Shown: piece by piece, positions 46,457 to 55,715 of the stretch
How positions within the stretch are numbered: position 1 is the stretch's first letter
How the letters are laid out: every line of letters begins with the position of its first letter
Origin: JAKAGZ01 sp964595355
GTDB lineage: Bacteria > Bacteroidota > Ignavibacteria > Ignavibacteriales > Ignavibacteriaceae
DNA: 64,000 bases
Reading direction: 5' to 3'
NCBI GenBank assembly: GCA_964595355.1
Contig: CAZQQD010000001.1
Span: 1-64,000 of the forward strand
Notes under the pieces: generated by a model
Told to the model about the DNA's origin: nothing
Seen by the model: only the letters and a program-made list of their open reading frames with translations
The model's database searches: none
Program-made: the position numbers and the translations under genes

Positions 46457-47767
46457 TTATATAATAACGCCCAACCAATTACTCAATAATAACTTAGCCT
46501 CGCTTCTTTCTTTTTGCGGCAAATCTTTTATTCTTGTTGCATGTGTACCTTCATGCTTTATAAATACTCTTGAGTTGTTTTTTCCTGTCAATTTAATTCC
46601 AGCTCCATTTGACCAAGGGTCATTGCCACCATTTACATAAATTATATTTTCTCCCTTCGTCTGAAGCCAATAATTTATTTTCCGAAGTATTTCAGGATGA
46701 TATTTTATTGTTAAATTTTTAGGTAGAAAGTCACTATATGATTCAATCGGTTTGGCTTTAATCAAGCTCAAGACTTCAGGACTGTTGTAATAAAAATTAT
46801 AGTAACCTAATTCAGTAAAAGATTGATAATATAATGGTTGATAGTATCTACCCTCTTTATCTGAAAATAAACTAAAACCTGACACATTATTTAGCTCTTT
46901 AAAAAGCTGTTTTACAGTTGCATTCATGTCCGGAATTTTATCACAACTGCTTTTACCCCACTGCCAGAATGAAAATGGATATTCTAAAACAGCAAATTCA
47001 AATGCATTCACAAGGCCTATTGAAAATTTGTATTTCTTTTCCTTGGCAATTTCTTTGACTAAAGGAAGAATTTCTTTTCTGTGTTTCAGAACATCGATCT
47101 GAAATTGCGTAATTCTATCTCTGCATTCTTTTGTTCCGACTTCAGAAGAAATAAACTTATTTATCTCCGGATTTTCCTGAGCAAGATTTATTGGTGCAAC
47201 GTAAGCCACAGTAGCATTAACATCTTCAGGATAATAATATCTGTAAAATAAACTGGTTTGTCCTCCTTTACTTATTCCGGTGCTAACCCATTTATTGTTT
47301 ATAAATAATTTTCTAAAGATAGTAGTAATGTTGTGTAAATCTGCGGCACATTGTTCAGAGGTCAAATATTTCCAATCCATGCTTGTGGGTTTAGATTCAT
47401 CAAAAAAACGGTTTTCTACAATAAGTTGATTTGCATCAAGCAGTTTGGCGGGTTCTGTAATATAATTTTTATACGCAGCGTATCCTTCAGTTGAAATTAC
47501 TACTGGTGCATATTTGCTCCTGTAAGATAAATAAACCTTTTGAGTGAATTTTTCACTCTGTACATTATTGTGATCCAATAACTGTTCAACCATTATTTTA
47601 TAAACTGCAACATAACCGGAATCATTTTTAACTTGCTCTACAGATCTAATTCCGGATAACGAATTTATTTCCCTGGACAAATCATCTGCGGTTTGCGAAA
47701 GACATTTTGTGCTTAAGAATAGAATTAAAACTAAAATCAACTTAATAATCGAACTGAACCGCTTCAT
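46457..47767 (-). CDS. Secreted serine peptidase of family S37 (PS-10 type tripeptidyl aminopeptidase)
   Basis: The 436-residue protein has a signal peptide (about 1-24, ending CLSQ). It has an alpha/beta-hydrolase fold with the nucleophile in STGISKGGQTSLFYR, the Asp in NGGNDPWSNGAG and the His in EGTHATRI near the C-terminus, an order and motif set that fit family S37 tripeptidyl peptidases. It is probably periplasmic or outer-membrane, releasing tripeptides from imported or external protein. It lies 10 nt after the aminotransferase gene on the same strand. Confidence 0.85.
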   Translation of the reverse strand: MKRFSSIIKLILVLILFLSTKCLSQTADDLSREINSLSGIRSVEQVKNDSGYVAVYKIMVEQLLDHNNVQSEKFTQKVYLSYRSKYAPVVISTEGYAAYKNYITEPAKLLDANQLIVENRFFDESKPTSMDWKYLTSEQCAADLHNITTIFRKLFINNKWVSTGISKGGQTSLFYRYYYPEDVNATVAYVAPINLAQENPEINKFISSEVGTKECRDRITQFQIDVLKHRKEILPLVKEIAKEKKYKFSIGLVNAFEFAVLEYPFSFWQWGKSSCDKIPDMNATVKQLFKELNNVSGFSLFSDKEGRYYQPLYYQSFTELGYYNFYYNSPEVLSLIKAKPIESYSDFLPKNLTIKYHPEILRKINYWLQTKGENIIYVNGGNDPWSNGAGIKLTGKNNSRVFIKHEGTHATRIKDLPQKERSEAKLLLSNWLGVII

Positions 47768-47777
47768 AAATTAAATC

Positions 47778-48899
47778 CTAATTGTTGAGTATTTGTTTAA
47801 GTGCGGAAAGACAGGCGTTAATATTTCCTTCGTTCGAAGTATATCCCATCAAACCTATTCTCCAGATCTTGCCCGCAAGAATTCCGAGTCCCGCTCCAAT
47901 TTCAATATTAAATTCGTTCAACAAGCGACTTCTGACCTGAGCATCATTCACACCGTCTGGTACTTTTACAGTTGCAAGTTCCGGGAGTCGTTGACCTTCT
48001 TTTACAAAAATTCCTAGTCCTAAACTCTTTAATCCTTCGATAAATTTTTCATTGTTTTCTTTATGTCTTTTCCATGAATTTTCAATGCCTTCTTCTTTTA
48101 ATAATAAAAGAGCTTCGTGTAAACCGTACAGTGCATTTATTGGTGCGGTATGATGATAGGATCTTTTTGCAGCGCTTCCCCAGTAGCTGATCACAAGGTT
48201 TATATCCATAAACCAGCTCTGTACTTTATGTTTTCTGTTCTTAATAAATTCTATTGCCTTTTCATTAAAACTAACTGGTGAAAGCCCGGGTGGGCAGGAG
48301 AGACATTTCTGAGAACCTGAGTAAACAGCATCTATGTTCCATTCGTCTACTTTTACAGGTACTCCTCCTAGTGAAGTGACTGTATCGACAATTGTAAGGC
48401 AATTATATTTATGTGCAATTTCGACCAGAGTTTTTGCATCCGAAAGTGCACCTGTGGATGTTTCGGCATGTACAAATGAAACTAACTTAGTATCACTGTT
48501 TTTTTTGAGCGTTTCTTCGAGCTTGTTCGTTGAAATTGCCTCACCCCATGGGGCTTCAACTACAATTGCGTTGGCTCCGCACCTTTCAACTATGTCTTTC
48601 ATTCTTCCGCCGAAGACTCCGTTTATACAAACTATTACTTTCATTCCGGGTTCAACAAGATTGACAAGACAGGCTTCCATCCCTACGCTTCCGGGTCCTG
48701 AGACTGGAAAAGTTAATTCATTTTTGGTTTGAAATGTGTAACGCAATAGTTCTTTTATTTCATCCATTAATTTTATGAATTGCGGATCCAGGTGCCCAAT
48801 TGTTGGGCGTGCCATAGCTTGCAAAACTCTGGGATGGACATTGGATGGCCCGGGGCCCATTAGTATTCTTTTAGGTGGAATAAATGGTTGAGTACTCAT
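47778..48899 (-). CDS. Alanine-glyoxylate / serine-pyruvate-type class V aminotransferase
   Basis: This 373-residue PLP enzyme transfers the amino group of alanine or serine, typically to glyoxylate. It begins ILMGPGPSNVHPRVLQAM and has FPVSGPGSVGMEA, VDTVTSLGGVPV and the PLP Lys at K198 in SGSQKCLSCPPG, all class V features. The C-terminal RIGLMGYTS contains the Arg that binds the substrate carboxylate. A GGAG Shine-Dalgarno precedes the ATG. It heads a two-gene unit with the S37 peptidase. Confidence 0.88.
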   Translation of the reverse strand: MSTQPFIPPKRILMGPGPSNVHPRVLQAMARPTIGHLDPQFIKLMDEIKELLRYTFQTKNELTFPVSGPGSVGMEACLVNLVEPGMKVIVCINGVFGGRMKDIVERCGANAIVVEAPWGEAISTNKLEETLKKNSDTKLVSFVHAETSTGALSDAKTLVEIAHKYNCLTIVDTVTSLGGVPVKVDEWNIDAVYSGSQKCLSCPPGLSPVSFNEKAIEFIKNRKHKVQSWFMDINLVISYWGSAAKRSYHHTAPINALYGLHEALLLLKEEGIENSWKRHKENNEKFIEGLKSLGLGIFVKEGQRLPELATVKVPDGVNDAQVRSRLLNEFNIEIGAGLGILAGKIWRIGLMGYTSNEGNINACLSALKQILNN

Positions 48900-49175
48900 A
48901 TTTAATCTCCGTAATTAGAATTCTTGTGGTGGATTACTAAATGATTGCAATTTAAGAATTACTTCGCTTTCTTATCAGTATTTGCTAAAAGAAAAATGGA
49001 ACTCAAAAAAGAAAGTAAACCTATTTATTAAAGGTAATAAAAATAAATTTTATAAACATTATGATCAACTTATACAGGCTTATTGTGAGAAGGTATTCAG
49101 AAAATAGTAAATTACCAATTGCAGTAGTTTAATCCATTGTTAGTTTAATTTAAGAATAAAATTCCAAACGAATTG

Positions 49176-51866
49176 TTAATCATTGGCTTGAATCAGTTTA
49201 TCATCCAACACAACATTATATCTTCCTTTCTCAGGTCCATTTTCTAATTTCAACACCCCACGAGGGCATACAGCAGCGCAAACTCCACAACCGACGCATG
49301 AAGAACGAATAATATTTTGTTTTCGCTGTGCATAAGCTCTTACATCAATTCCCATCTCGCAGTATGTTGAACAGTTGCCACAGGAAATACACTGTCCGCC
49401 GTTAGTGGTAATTCTGAACTTTGATCTGAATCTTTGAAAAAGTCCCAATATAGCTGCAAGTGGACATCCGAATCTACACCAGACTCTGCTTCCCATTAAA
49501 GGATAAAATCCAACCCCAACTATACCGGAGAAAACAGCTCCAATTAAAAATCCATAAACTGATGAAAATGTTTGTGAAAGCCCCCCAAGCACTTTTCCTT
49601 CACTTGCAGAATTAATCCAAAGAAGGGCAGTTGTAACTACAACAAATACCAGCACTGAATGAATAGACCACCTTTCAATTTTCCAGGTTTTTAATGATTT
49701 ATCCGAGAGATGACGGAAAGGATCGCCCGCTGTTTCAGCAAGTCCACCGCAACCACACACCCAGGAGCAATACCATCTCTTACCGAAAAAATATGAAAGA
49801 ACAGGAGCTGCTATGAATGTCATTGCAGCGCCCCAGAAAACCATAAAATATCCGAGTGCGCCTGCAGTATGAGTCAGGTAATTTATATTATTTGGGAACA
49901 GGTATTGATATTTAAGCGGCCAAAAATAACTAAAGTAGTGTTCCGGTTTGTTGAACATAATTAATAAAGCAGGAATCAGATAAGCAAAACCAAGCTGAAA
50001 AAACATAACGGAAAATGTTCTTACTATATGATACCTGTTATGTCGGTATTTGATTATCATTTTTAATCCCATAAAAAGCACAGCTAGTGTGTAAAATGTT
50101 CCGTATAAAAACCAGCGATCAGCTTTTTCTCCCCGTAAAAAATAACTTAGTGGATCGACAAGCCTTATCCAGTTTTCAATAAATGAAGGGAACCAGTATA
50201 GAAAAAAGTAAAAGGCTGTGATAATAATTCCAGCTATCCAGGCTATTGCCCCACGTGAGGTAAAACCGTTGAAAAATATTTTATTGTTTTTGATTCCCGC
50301 AGGAGCTTCCCATATTACTGGAAGAGAATAAGTAACAGCACCAATTATAGATAGTCCAAAACTCAGGAACAAAAAGAGGTTTGGCATAATCATAGCTGTT
50401 CCTGTCAGACTTACCAAAAGGAAAAACACTCCGGTAAGAAAAACCCCAAGCCCCGTTTTTTTGATCCATTCTAATCTTGAATTGTTCTTGTAAACCTTAA
50501 ACGGTTCTATTTGGATTGGTGTCATGCTATTTCCTTTCTCAGTAAACTCTTCAAACCTCTTTTTTGATTTTAATTCCAGATTTGCGCCTGGATTGTCTGA
50601 ATTAAATTTTTCAATTATTTCTTTCTCGTGTCTTTCAAAAAATTCAGGATCAAAGTTTGCATTTGGTAAATGTTCCAGTACATATTCGATTGTTTTTTTG
50701 TTTTTAATACATTTTTCAAAAAACTCTTGCCTGTAACGAATACCGAATGTGTTCATTCCTACTATTGAGTGATCATCGCTTTTATAAACAAAGTGTACAG
50801 CTTTTTTACCGGATTTATGTTCCCAGTAAAAATTTGATTCACCTTCGCGTGGTTGTGCTGCTACAAATCCGTAAGTTTGATATTCTATATCCAGGAATTT
50901 TGCAGAGTTAAACCATATACCCCGGTCATATTTTGTCCTTTTACCACATATTGTTTGTGCAAGAGCTTCGCCGTGCATTCTTCCGGTATACCATAATTGT
51001 TCAAATCTGAACCTACCGAGTTCCCTTTCCTTAAATTCGACACAATCGCCTGCCGCATAAACATCGGGTATATTTGTTTCAAGGAAATCATTTACTAGGA
51101 CACCACGATTTGTCTCAACTTTCGAATTTTTTACCATTTCGATATTGGGATGGACACCGGGAGTTAGTCCAACAAGTTGACATTCAATTTCTTCATCTTT
51201 ATCTGTTATAATAGATTTAACTCTGCCGTTTTCTCCCGCTTTAATTTCTTTTAACTGTATTCCAAGTTTTAAACTAAAGCCATGCTCAATAATATGACGA
51301 CAAATCAGAATAGAATCTTCCTTAGGAAGTATATTGCTCCAGTATAAATTTTCTCTCACTAAAAATGTAACGTGAATATTTCTTGAATGAAGCATCTCTG
51401 CAAGTTCGATTCCAATCAGCCCGCCTCCTACAATTACTGCGTGTGAAATATTCTTTGTATTTTCTTCCAGCAATTCCACATCCTGCCAGTTATATAATCC
51501 CTGCACTCCTGGTAAATCTTGACCTGGCCAGCCAAATTTATTTGTCTTTGAACCTGTTGCAATTACAAGTTTATCATAGGGGATAATTGAACCGTTATTG
51601 AGTTGCAGATTTTTTTTATCTGTATCAATATAATTTACGTGAGCGTAAATAAGATCAATATTGTTTTTGGCCCAAAACCAATCTTCATAAGGTTTAATTT
51701 CTTTGAAACGCATATGTCCCATATAAACATACATCAATGCTGTTCGGGAAAAGAAGTATTTTGTTTCGCTGGAAATAATTGTGATTTTCATATCACTCAT
51801 TTTTCTAACGTGTCTGGCTGTTGTTATTCCGGCGATCCCATTTCCAATTATTACCAGATTTTGCAT
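49176..51866 (-). CDS. FAD/NAD(P)-dependent oxidoreductase fused to a membrane NapH-like polyferredoxin
   Basis: This 896-residue fusion should move electrons between NAD(P)H and a membrane partner. Residues about 1-430 form a class II pyridine nucleotide-disulphide-type oxidoreductase: FAD motif VIIGNGIAGITTARH, NAD motif AVIVGGGLIGIELAE and VYAAGDCVEF. Several helices follow from about 480 to 830. The membrane part carries CSWVCGCGG and CRFGCP, as in NapH/NosR/CcoG-type proteins, and the C-terminus has two 4Fe-4S motifs, CISCGNCSTYC and CVGCGVCAAVC. No frameshift is seen. It is monocistronic, with no terminal reductase next to it. The acceptor is unknown. Confidence 0.85.
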   Translation of the reverse strand: MQNLVIIGNGIAGITTARHVRKMSDMKITIISSETKYFFSRTALMYVYMGHMRFKEIKPYEDWFWAKNNIDLIYAHVNYIDTDKKNLQLNNGSIIPYDKLVIATGSKTNKFGWPGQDLPGVQGLYNWQDVELLEENTKNISHAVIVGGGLIGIELAEMLHSRNIHVTFLVRENLYWSNILPKEDSILICRHIIEHGFSLKLGIQLKEIKAGENGRVKSIITDKDEEIECQLVGLTPGVHPNIEMVKNSKVETNRGVLVNDFLETNIPDVYAAGDCVEFKERELGRFRFEQLWYTGRMHGEALAQTICGKRTKYDRGIWFNSAKFLDIEYQTYGFVAAQPREGESNFYWEHKSGKKAVHFVYKSDDHSIVGMNTFGIRYRQEFFEKCIKNKKTIEYVLEHLPNANFDPEFFERHEKEIIEKFNSDNPGANLELKSKKRFEEFTEKGNSMTPIQIEPFKVYKNNSRLEWIKKTGLGVFLTGVFFLLVSLTGTAMIMPNLFLFLSFGLSIIGAVTYSLPVIWEAPAGIKNNKIFFNGFTSRGAIAWIAGIIITAFYFFLYWFPSFIENWIRLVDPLSYFLRGEKADRWFLYGTFYTLAVLFMGLKMIIKYRHNRYHIVRTFSVMFFQLGFAYLIPALLIMFNKPEHYFSYFWPLKYQYLFPNNINYLTHTAGALGYFMVFWGAAMTFIAAPVLSYFFGKRWYCSWVCGCGGLAETAGDPFRHLSDKSLKTWKIERWSIHSVLVFVVVTTALLWINSASEGKVLGGLSQTFSSVYGFLIGAVFSGIVGVGFYPLMGSRVWCRFGCPLAAILGLFQRFRSKFRITTNGGQCISCGNCSTYCEMGIDVRAYAQRKQNIIRSSCVGCGVCAAVCPRGVLKLENGPEKGRYNVVLDDKLIQAND

Positions 51867-52176
51867 AATAAATCCTGTTTGAATTAATTACTAGGTACTA
51901 AAAAAATAAAAATTATGACAAAAGTATGACATTATTGTAAAAACTTTGTTACTATCATATTGAATATACTTTCCTTTCAAGTTGGCTAACGCAGGTATTC
52001 ATAGATTGGCTTCCTCTTCTACAGGTCCTTTCTAGATCTAAATACAATTTAATCTTAAAATAAATATCTTCCAATTAAATAATTACATATAAAGATTTCT
52101 AATTTTCTTGAACAACAGCTTGCAAACCTATAATTTAGTTGAGCCTAAGATTAAAATATTTTTATTTAAAGTAATA
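51867..52176. other. Divergent intergenic region upstream of the fused oxidoreductase and E1 genes
   Basis: This 310-nt AT-rich stretch has a TACTTTTG (minus strand, 51926-51919) that matches the -7 consensus, 53 nt before the oxidoreductase ATG, but no TTG at 17-23 nt. I see no clear E1 promoter. No RNA gene, repeat or strong hairpin is visible. Confidence 0.5.
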
Positions 52177-54156
52177 ATGAAATTTGACAGGAAAAATTAT
52201 AGTAACGAAAATCTCATAGAGTTATACATTGCACTGCTTACTCCGAGGATAATTGAACAAAAAATGATCAATTTGGCAAGGCAAGGGAAGATTTCTAAAT
52301 GGTTCTCCGGCATAGGGCAGGAAGCTATTTCAGTAGGTTGTGCTTATGCATTGGCAGGCGATGAATTTATTTTAACAATGCATCGCAACCTTGGGGTATT
52401 TTCTGTAAGGAATGTTCCTCTGAGAAAATTATTTTCACAGTTTCAAGGGAAAGCAAACGGTTTCACAAACGGCCGCGATCGTTCATTTCATTTCGGCACT
52501 TTGAAACATCATATAGTCGGAATGATTTCCCATCTTGGTCCACAATTCGGTGTTGCCGATGGAATAGCACTCTGGAGCAAAATTCACATGGAGAAAAAGG
52601 TAACCCTGGTTTTTACAGGTGAGGGCGGTACAAGTGAAGGAGATTTTCACGAAGCAGTTAATGTTGCTGCAGTATGGGGTCTTCCGGTAATTTTTTTGAT
52701 CGAAAATAATGGTTATGGACTTTCAACTCCAACCAATGAACAGTTTAAATGTAAAAGTCTGGTAGATAAAGGAATTGGATACGGCATCGAGGCAAGAACA
52801 ATTGAAGGGAATAATGTTTTGGAAGTATACTCAACTATCAAGGAACTGGCAGAGGATATGAGAAAAAATCCTCGACCTGTTTTGATTGAAGCTGTGACTT
52901 TCAGAATGAACGGACACGAAGAAGCGTCAGGAACTAAATACATACCCGAAGAATTATTCGCCGATTGGATAAAAAAAGATCCAATTATGAATTATGAAAA
53001 ATTTCTCTTAGCTCAAAAAGTAATTACTGAAAGTATGATTAAATCATTTTTTAGAAAAATAGAAAATGATGTAGACAATGAATGGGAACTTGCTGTAAAT
53101 GAGAATGAGATTACCTCTGATAGTAAAAAGGAGCTAAAAAATGTTTATGCTCCTTTTGAACAAAGAATAAAAAATCCTATTTCTGAAAAGAAAAGTAAAA
53201 AGAGATTTGTTGATGCTGTAAGTGATGCTCTGGATCAAAGTCTGGAAAGATATAAAGATCTGATAATTATGGGACAGGATATTGCAGAGTACGGTGGCGT
53301 TTTTAAAATAACCGACGGTTTTTTGGAAAAGTTTGGCAAGGATAGAGTTAGAAATACACCTCTTTGTGAATCTGCAATTATAGGTGCGGGACTAGGTTAT
53401 TCGATATGCGGAGGGAAATCAATTGTTGAAATGCAGTTTGCAGATTTTATCTCTTCAGGTTTTACGCAAGTTGTAAATAACCTCGCTAAGACTCACTATC
53501 GCTGGGGACAAAATATTGATGTAGTTATCCGAATGCCTACTGGCGCAGGAGTTTCAGCCGGGCCATTTCATTCTCAATCTAATGAAGCATGGTTTACTCA
53601 CACTCCCGGATTAAAAGTTGTTTATCCTTCTACTCCCTATGATGCAAAAGGTTTATTAAATGCTGCAATCGAGGATCCTAATCCCGTAATGTATTTTGAA
53701 CATAAAGCGTTGTACAGATCAGTTAGTGAAGAAATTCCTGATGATTATTATACAGTTGAAATAGGCAAAGCAAACTTAATTATAGAGGGGAGTGATCTTT
53801 CAATAATCACATATGGGATGGGTGTTCATTGGGCAAAGGATGCTTTAACAGAATTCCCTGATATTTCTGCTGATTTGATTGATCTGCAATGTCTTCTTCC
53901 GTGGGATAAAGAAGCTGTTAAAAATTCAGTAAGAAAAACCGGTAAAGTAATTATACTTCATGAAGATTGTCTTACAGGCGGAATCGGAGGAGAAATTTCA
54001 GCTTGGATAAGTGAAAATTGTTTTGAATTTTTGGACGCTGCAATTATGAGATGTGGTAGTCTCGATACTCCAATACCTTTTGCAAAAAAGCTGGAAGATA
54101 ATTTTTTACCGGTGGATAGGTTTAAAGAAAAATTAAGAATGCTATGGAAGTATTAA
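52177..54156 (+). CDS. Single-chain 2-oxo acid dehydrogenase E1 (alpha and beta subunits fused)
   Basis: This thiamine-diphosphate enzyme decarboxylates a 2-oxo acid, pyruvate or branched-chain, and acylates an E2 lipoyl group. The alpha half (about 1-320) has IGQEAISVG, HRNLGVF, and the ThDP motif GEGGTSEGDFHEA ending ENN. The beta half (about 340-659) has IMGQDIAEYGGVFKIT, NTPLCESAIIGAGLGYS and MQFADFISSGF. I chose ATG 52177 (659 residues) because similar proteins begin MKFDRKNY; a TTG at 52108 would add 23 residues. No E2 or E3 gene is present, so partners lie elsewhere. It converges with citF, 5 nt apart. Confidence 0.9.
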   Translation: MKFDRKNYSNENLIELYIALLTPRIIEQKMINLARQGKISKWFSGIGQEAISVGCAYALAGDEFILTMHRNLGVFSVRNVPLRKLFSQFQGKANGFTNGRDRSFHFGTLKHHIVGMISHLGPQFGVADGIALWSKIHMEKKVTLVFTGEGGTSEGDFHEAVNVAAVWGLPVIFLIENNGYGLSTPTNEQFKCKSLVDKGIGYGIEARTIEGNNVLEVYSTIKELAEDMRKNPRPVLIEAVTFRMNGHEEASGTKYIPEELFADWIKKDPIMNYEKFLLAQKVITESMIKSFFRKIENDVDNEWELAVNENEITSDSKKELKNVYAPFEQRIKNPISEKKSKKRFVDAVSDALDQSLERYKDLIIMGQDIAEYGGVFKITDGFLEKFGKDRVRNTPLCESAIIGAGLGYSICGGKSIVEMQFADFISSGFTQVVNNLAKTHYRWGQNIDVVIRMPTGAGVSAGPFHSQSNEAWFTHTPGLKVVYPSTPYDAKGLLNAAIEDPNPVMYFEHKALYRSVSEEIPDDYYTVEIGKANLIIEGSDLSIITYGMGVHWAKDALTEFPDISADLIDLQCLLPWDKEAVKNSVRKTGKVIILHEDCLTGGIGGEISAWISENCFEFLDAAIMRCGSLDTPIPFAKKLEDNFLPVDRFKEKLRMLWKY

Positions 54157-54161
54157 TTCAC

Positions 54162-55715
54162 TTACTCTACAACCTGGCAAACCGAATCCAGCACAGTACC
54201 GTCAACCCATTTAACAACCGCTACAACTTTTCCCTTATTTAATTTTGGTTTGTCCGGTAATCCACAAATAGAATCGACTTCATTTTTTATTTTATTCAGG
54301 GATTTAATTGGCAAAGATGATTTCTTTAATGCTTTCAATAAATCTTTTCTTAAAGGATTAATTGCAATTCCTCTTTCGGTGATTATTACGTCAATTAATT
54401 CTCCCGGTCCGCAGAGAGTTGTTACTTCATCGACTATTACTGGTATTCTGTCCCTGAAAGATGGAATTGCCAATATTGTACATTTTGAATAAAGGCAATT
54501 CTGCCAGCCGCCAATTCCGTGCAATAAATATCCATCAGAATGAGTTACAACGTTTGCATTAAAATTTATGTCAACTTCAGTAGCTCCGAGTACAGCAACG
54601 TCAACAATCGATGCAAAATTTCCTTTCCCGTGGAAATTGTAGCTTGTAAATGGACTCGTATTAACGTGATTAGGATTTTCTCTCATACTTCTCACACCTT
54701 CAAGATCAAAGGTCTGTCCGTCTAGAATATAATCTGTCAGGCCTTCTTCAAGCATTTGTACAAGATATTTTGTGCTCCCACCGCGCATAAATCTTGCTTT
54801 AATATTATTGGCCTTCATTCTTTCTTTTAAATAAAGAACAAATGCTAGATTTGTTCCCCCTGCACCAGCTTGAAGAGAAAAACCATTTTTCATTATTCCT
54901 GCTTCTTCTATAAACTGTGCAACATATTCGGCAATTAAAAGTCTGTCAGGAGATTTTGTTACTTCCGTTGTACCAGAAACAATTTTAGAAGAATCGCCAA
55001 GTGAATCAATTTTGACTACATAATCAACATTGTTTCCCTGGATTTGCCAAGGAATGCAAGGAAAGGGAACAAGGTTGTCCGTTACAACAATTACATTATC
55101 GGCATATTCTGAATCAGCTAAAGCAAAACCTATTAGTCCGCTGGCAGAAGGACCGATTACGCCATTTGAGTTTCCGAATTCATCGGCGGTTGGTGCTGCA
55201 ATTACGGCAATGTCAATTTTAACTTCACCGTCTTGAATTGCCTGGTATCTTCCCCCGTGCGAACGCAGAACTCCAATTCCTTTCATTTTACCCAGAGAAG
55301 TAAATTTTCCGAGAGGGCCATTCATACTTCCTTCGATGTGATGAATTGTTCCATTTTCAAGATATTTAATCAGATGCTTATGAACAGGAAAGGAAGCACT
55401 CGGAAACCAGCGGATATTTTTTATTCCCATTTGTTTGATTGTGTCGAAGAGATAATTTGTTAAAGCATCGCCGTTACGTAAATGATGATGAGTAGAGATT
55501 GTCATTCCATCTTTCAGGCCGGCTTTTTTTAATGCGTCTCTTAAATTTCTAACAACTTTATTTCCATCAGTTGGGAAGTCTACGCAAGATTTAATTGGTG
55601 CACCGGTTTTTCTTCCGGTTGGTTTGTATTTGTTTACACCTTGAAAGGGAATCTGTTTTTGTCCATTTATTTCTATCGGGACAAATCTACCTGCAGCATT
55701 TTTAATTAGTTTCAT
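54162..55715 (-). CDS. citF: Citrate lyase alpha subunit (citrate:acetyl-ACP transferase)
   Basis: CitF swaps the acetyl group of acetyl-ACP for citrate to form citryl-ACP. Its 517 residues match CitF (about 510). It has the CoA-transferase family I layout: KAGLKDGMTISTHHHLRNGD near residues 65-90, then GVIGPSASGLIGFALADSEYAD, QAGAGGTNLAFVLYL, and near the C-terminus VVDEVTTLCGPGELIDVIITERGIAINP, each shown in part. It overlaps the CitD-CitE gene by 14 nt and ends the six-gene operon. A CoA-transferase acting on another tricarboxylate, such as citramalate, is possible. Confidence 0.88.
   Translation of the reverse strand: MKLIKNAAGRFVPIEINGQKQIPFQGVNKYKPTGRKTGAPIKSCVDFPTDGNKVVRNLRDALKKAGLKDGMTISTHHHLRNGDALTNYLFDTIKQMGIKNIRWFPSASFPVHKHLIKYLENGTIHHIEGSMNGPLGKFTSLGKMKGIGVLRSHGGRYQAIQDGEVKIDIAVIAAPTADEFGNSNGVIGPSASGLIGFALADSEYADNVIVVTDNLVPFPCIPWQIQGNNVDYVVKIDSLGDSSKIVSGTTEVTKSPDRLLIAEYVAQFIEEAGIMKNGFSLQAGAGGTNLAFVLYLKERMKANNIKARFMRGGSTKYLVQMLEEGLTDYILDGQTFDLEGVRSMRENPNHVNTSPFTSYNFHGKGNFASIVDVAVLGATEVDINFNANVVTHSDGYLLHGIGGWQNCLYSKCTILAIPSFRDRIPVIVDEVTTLCGPGELIDVIITERGIAINPLRKDLLKALKKSSLPIKSLNKIKNEVDSICGLPDKPKLNKGKVVAVVKWVDGTVLDSVCQVVE

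Noticed and set aside
48334..48732. 132-codon plus-strand open frame
   Set aside because: It lies opposite the PLP-binding part of the class V aminotransferase and has low-complexity composition without a ribosome binding site.
51919..51926. TACTTTTG -7-like box (minus) before the fused oxidoreductase gene
   Set aside because: It matches TAnnTTTG, but there is no TTG at 17-23 nt, unlike the six accepted promoters.
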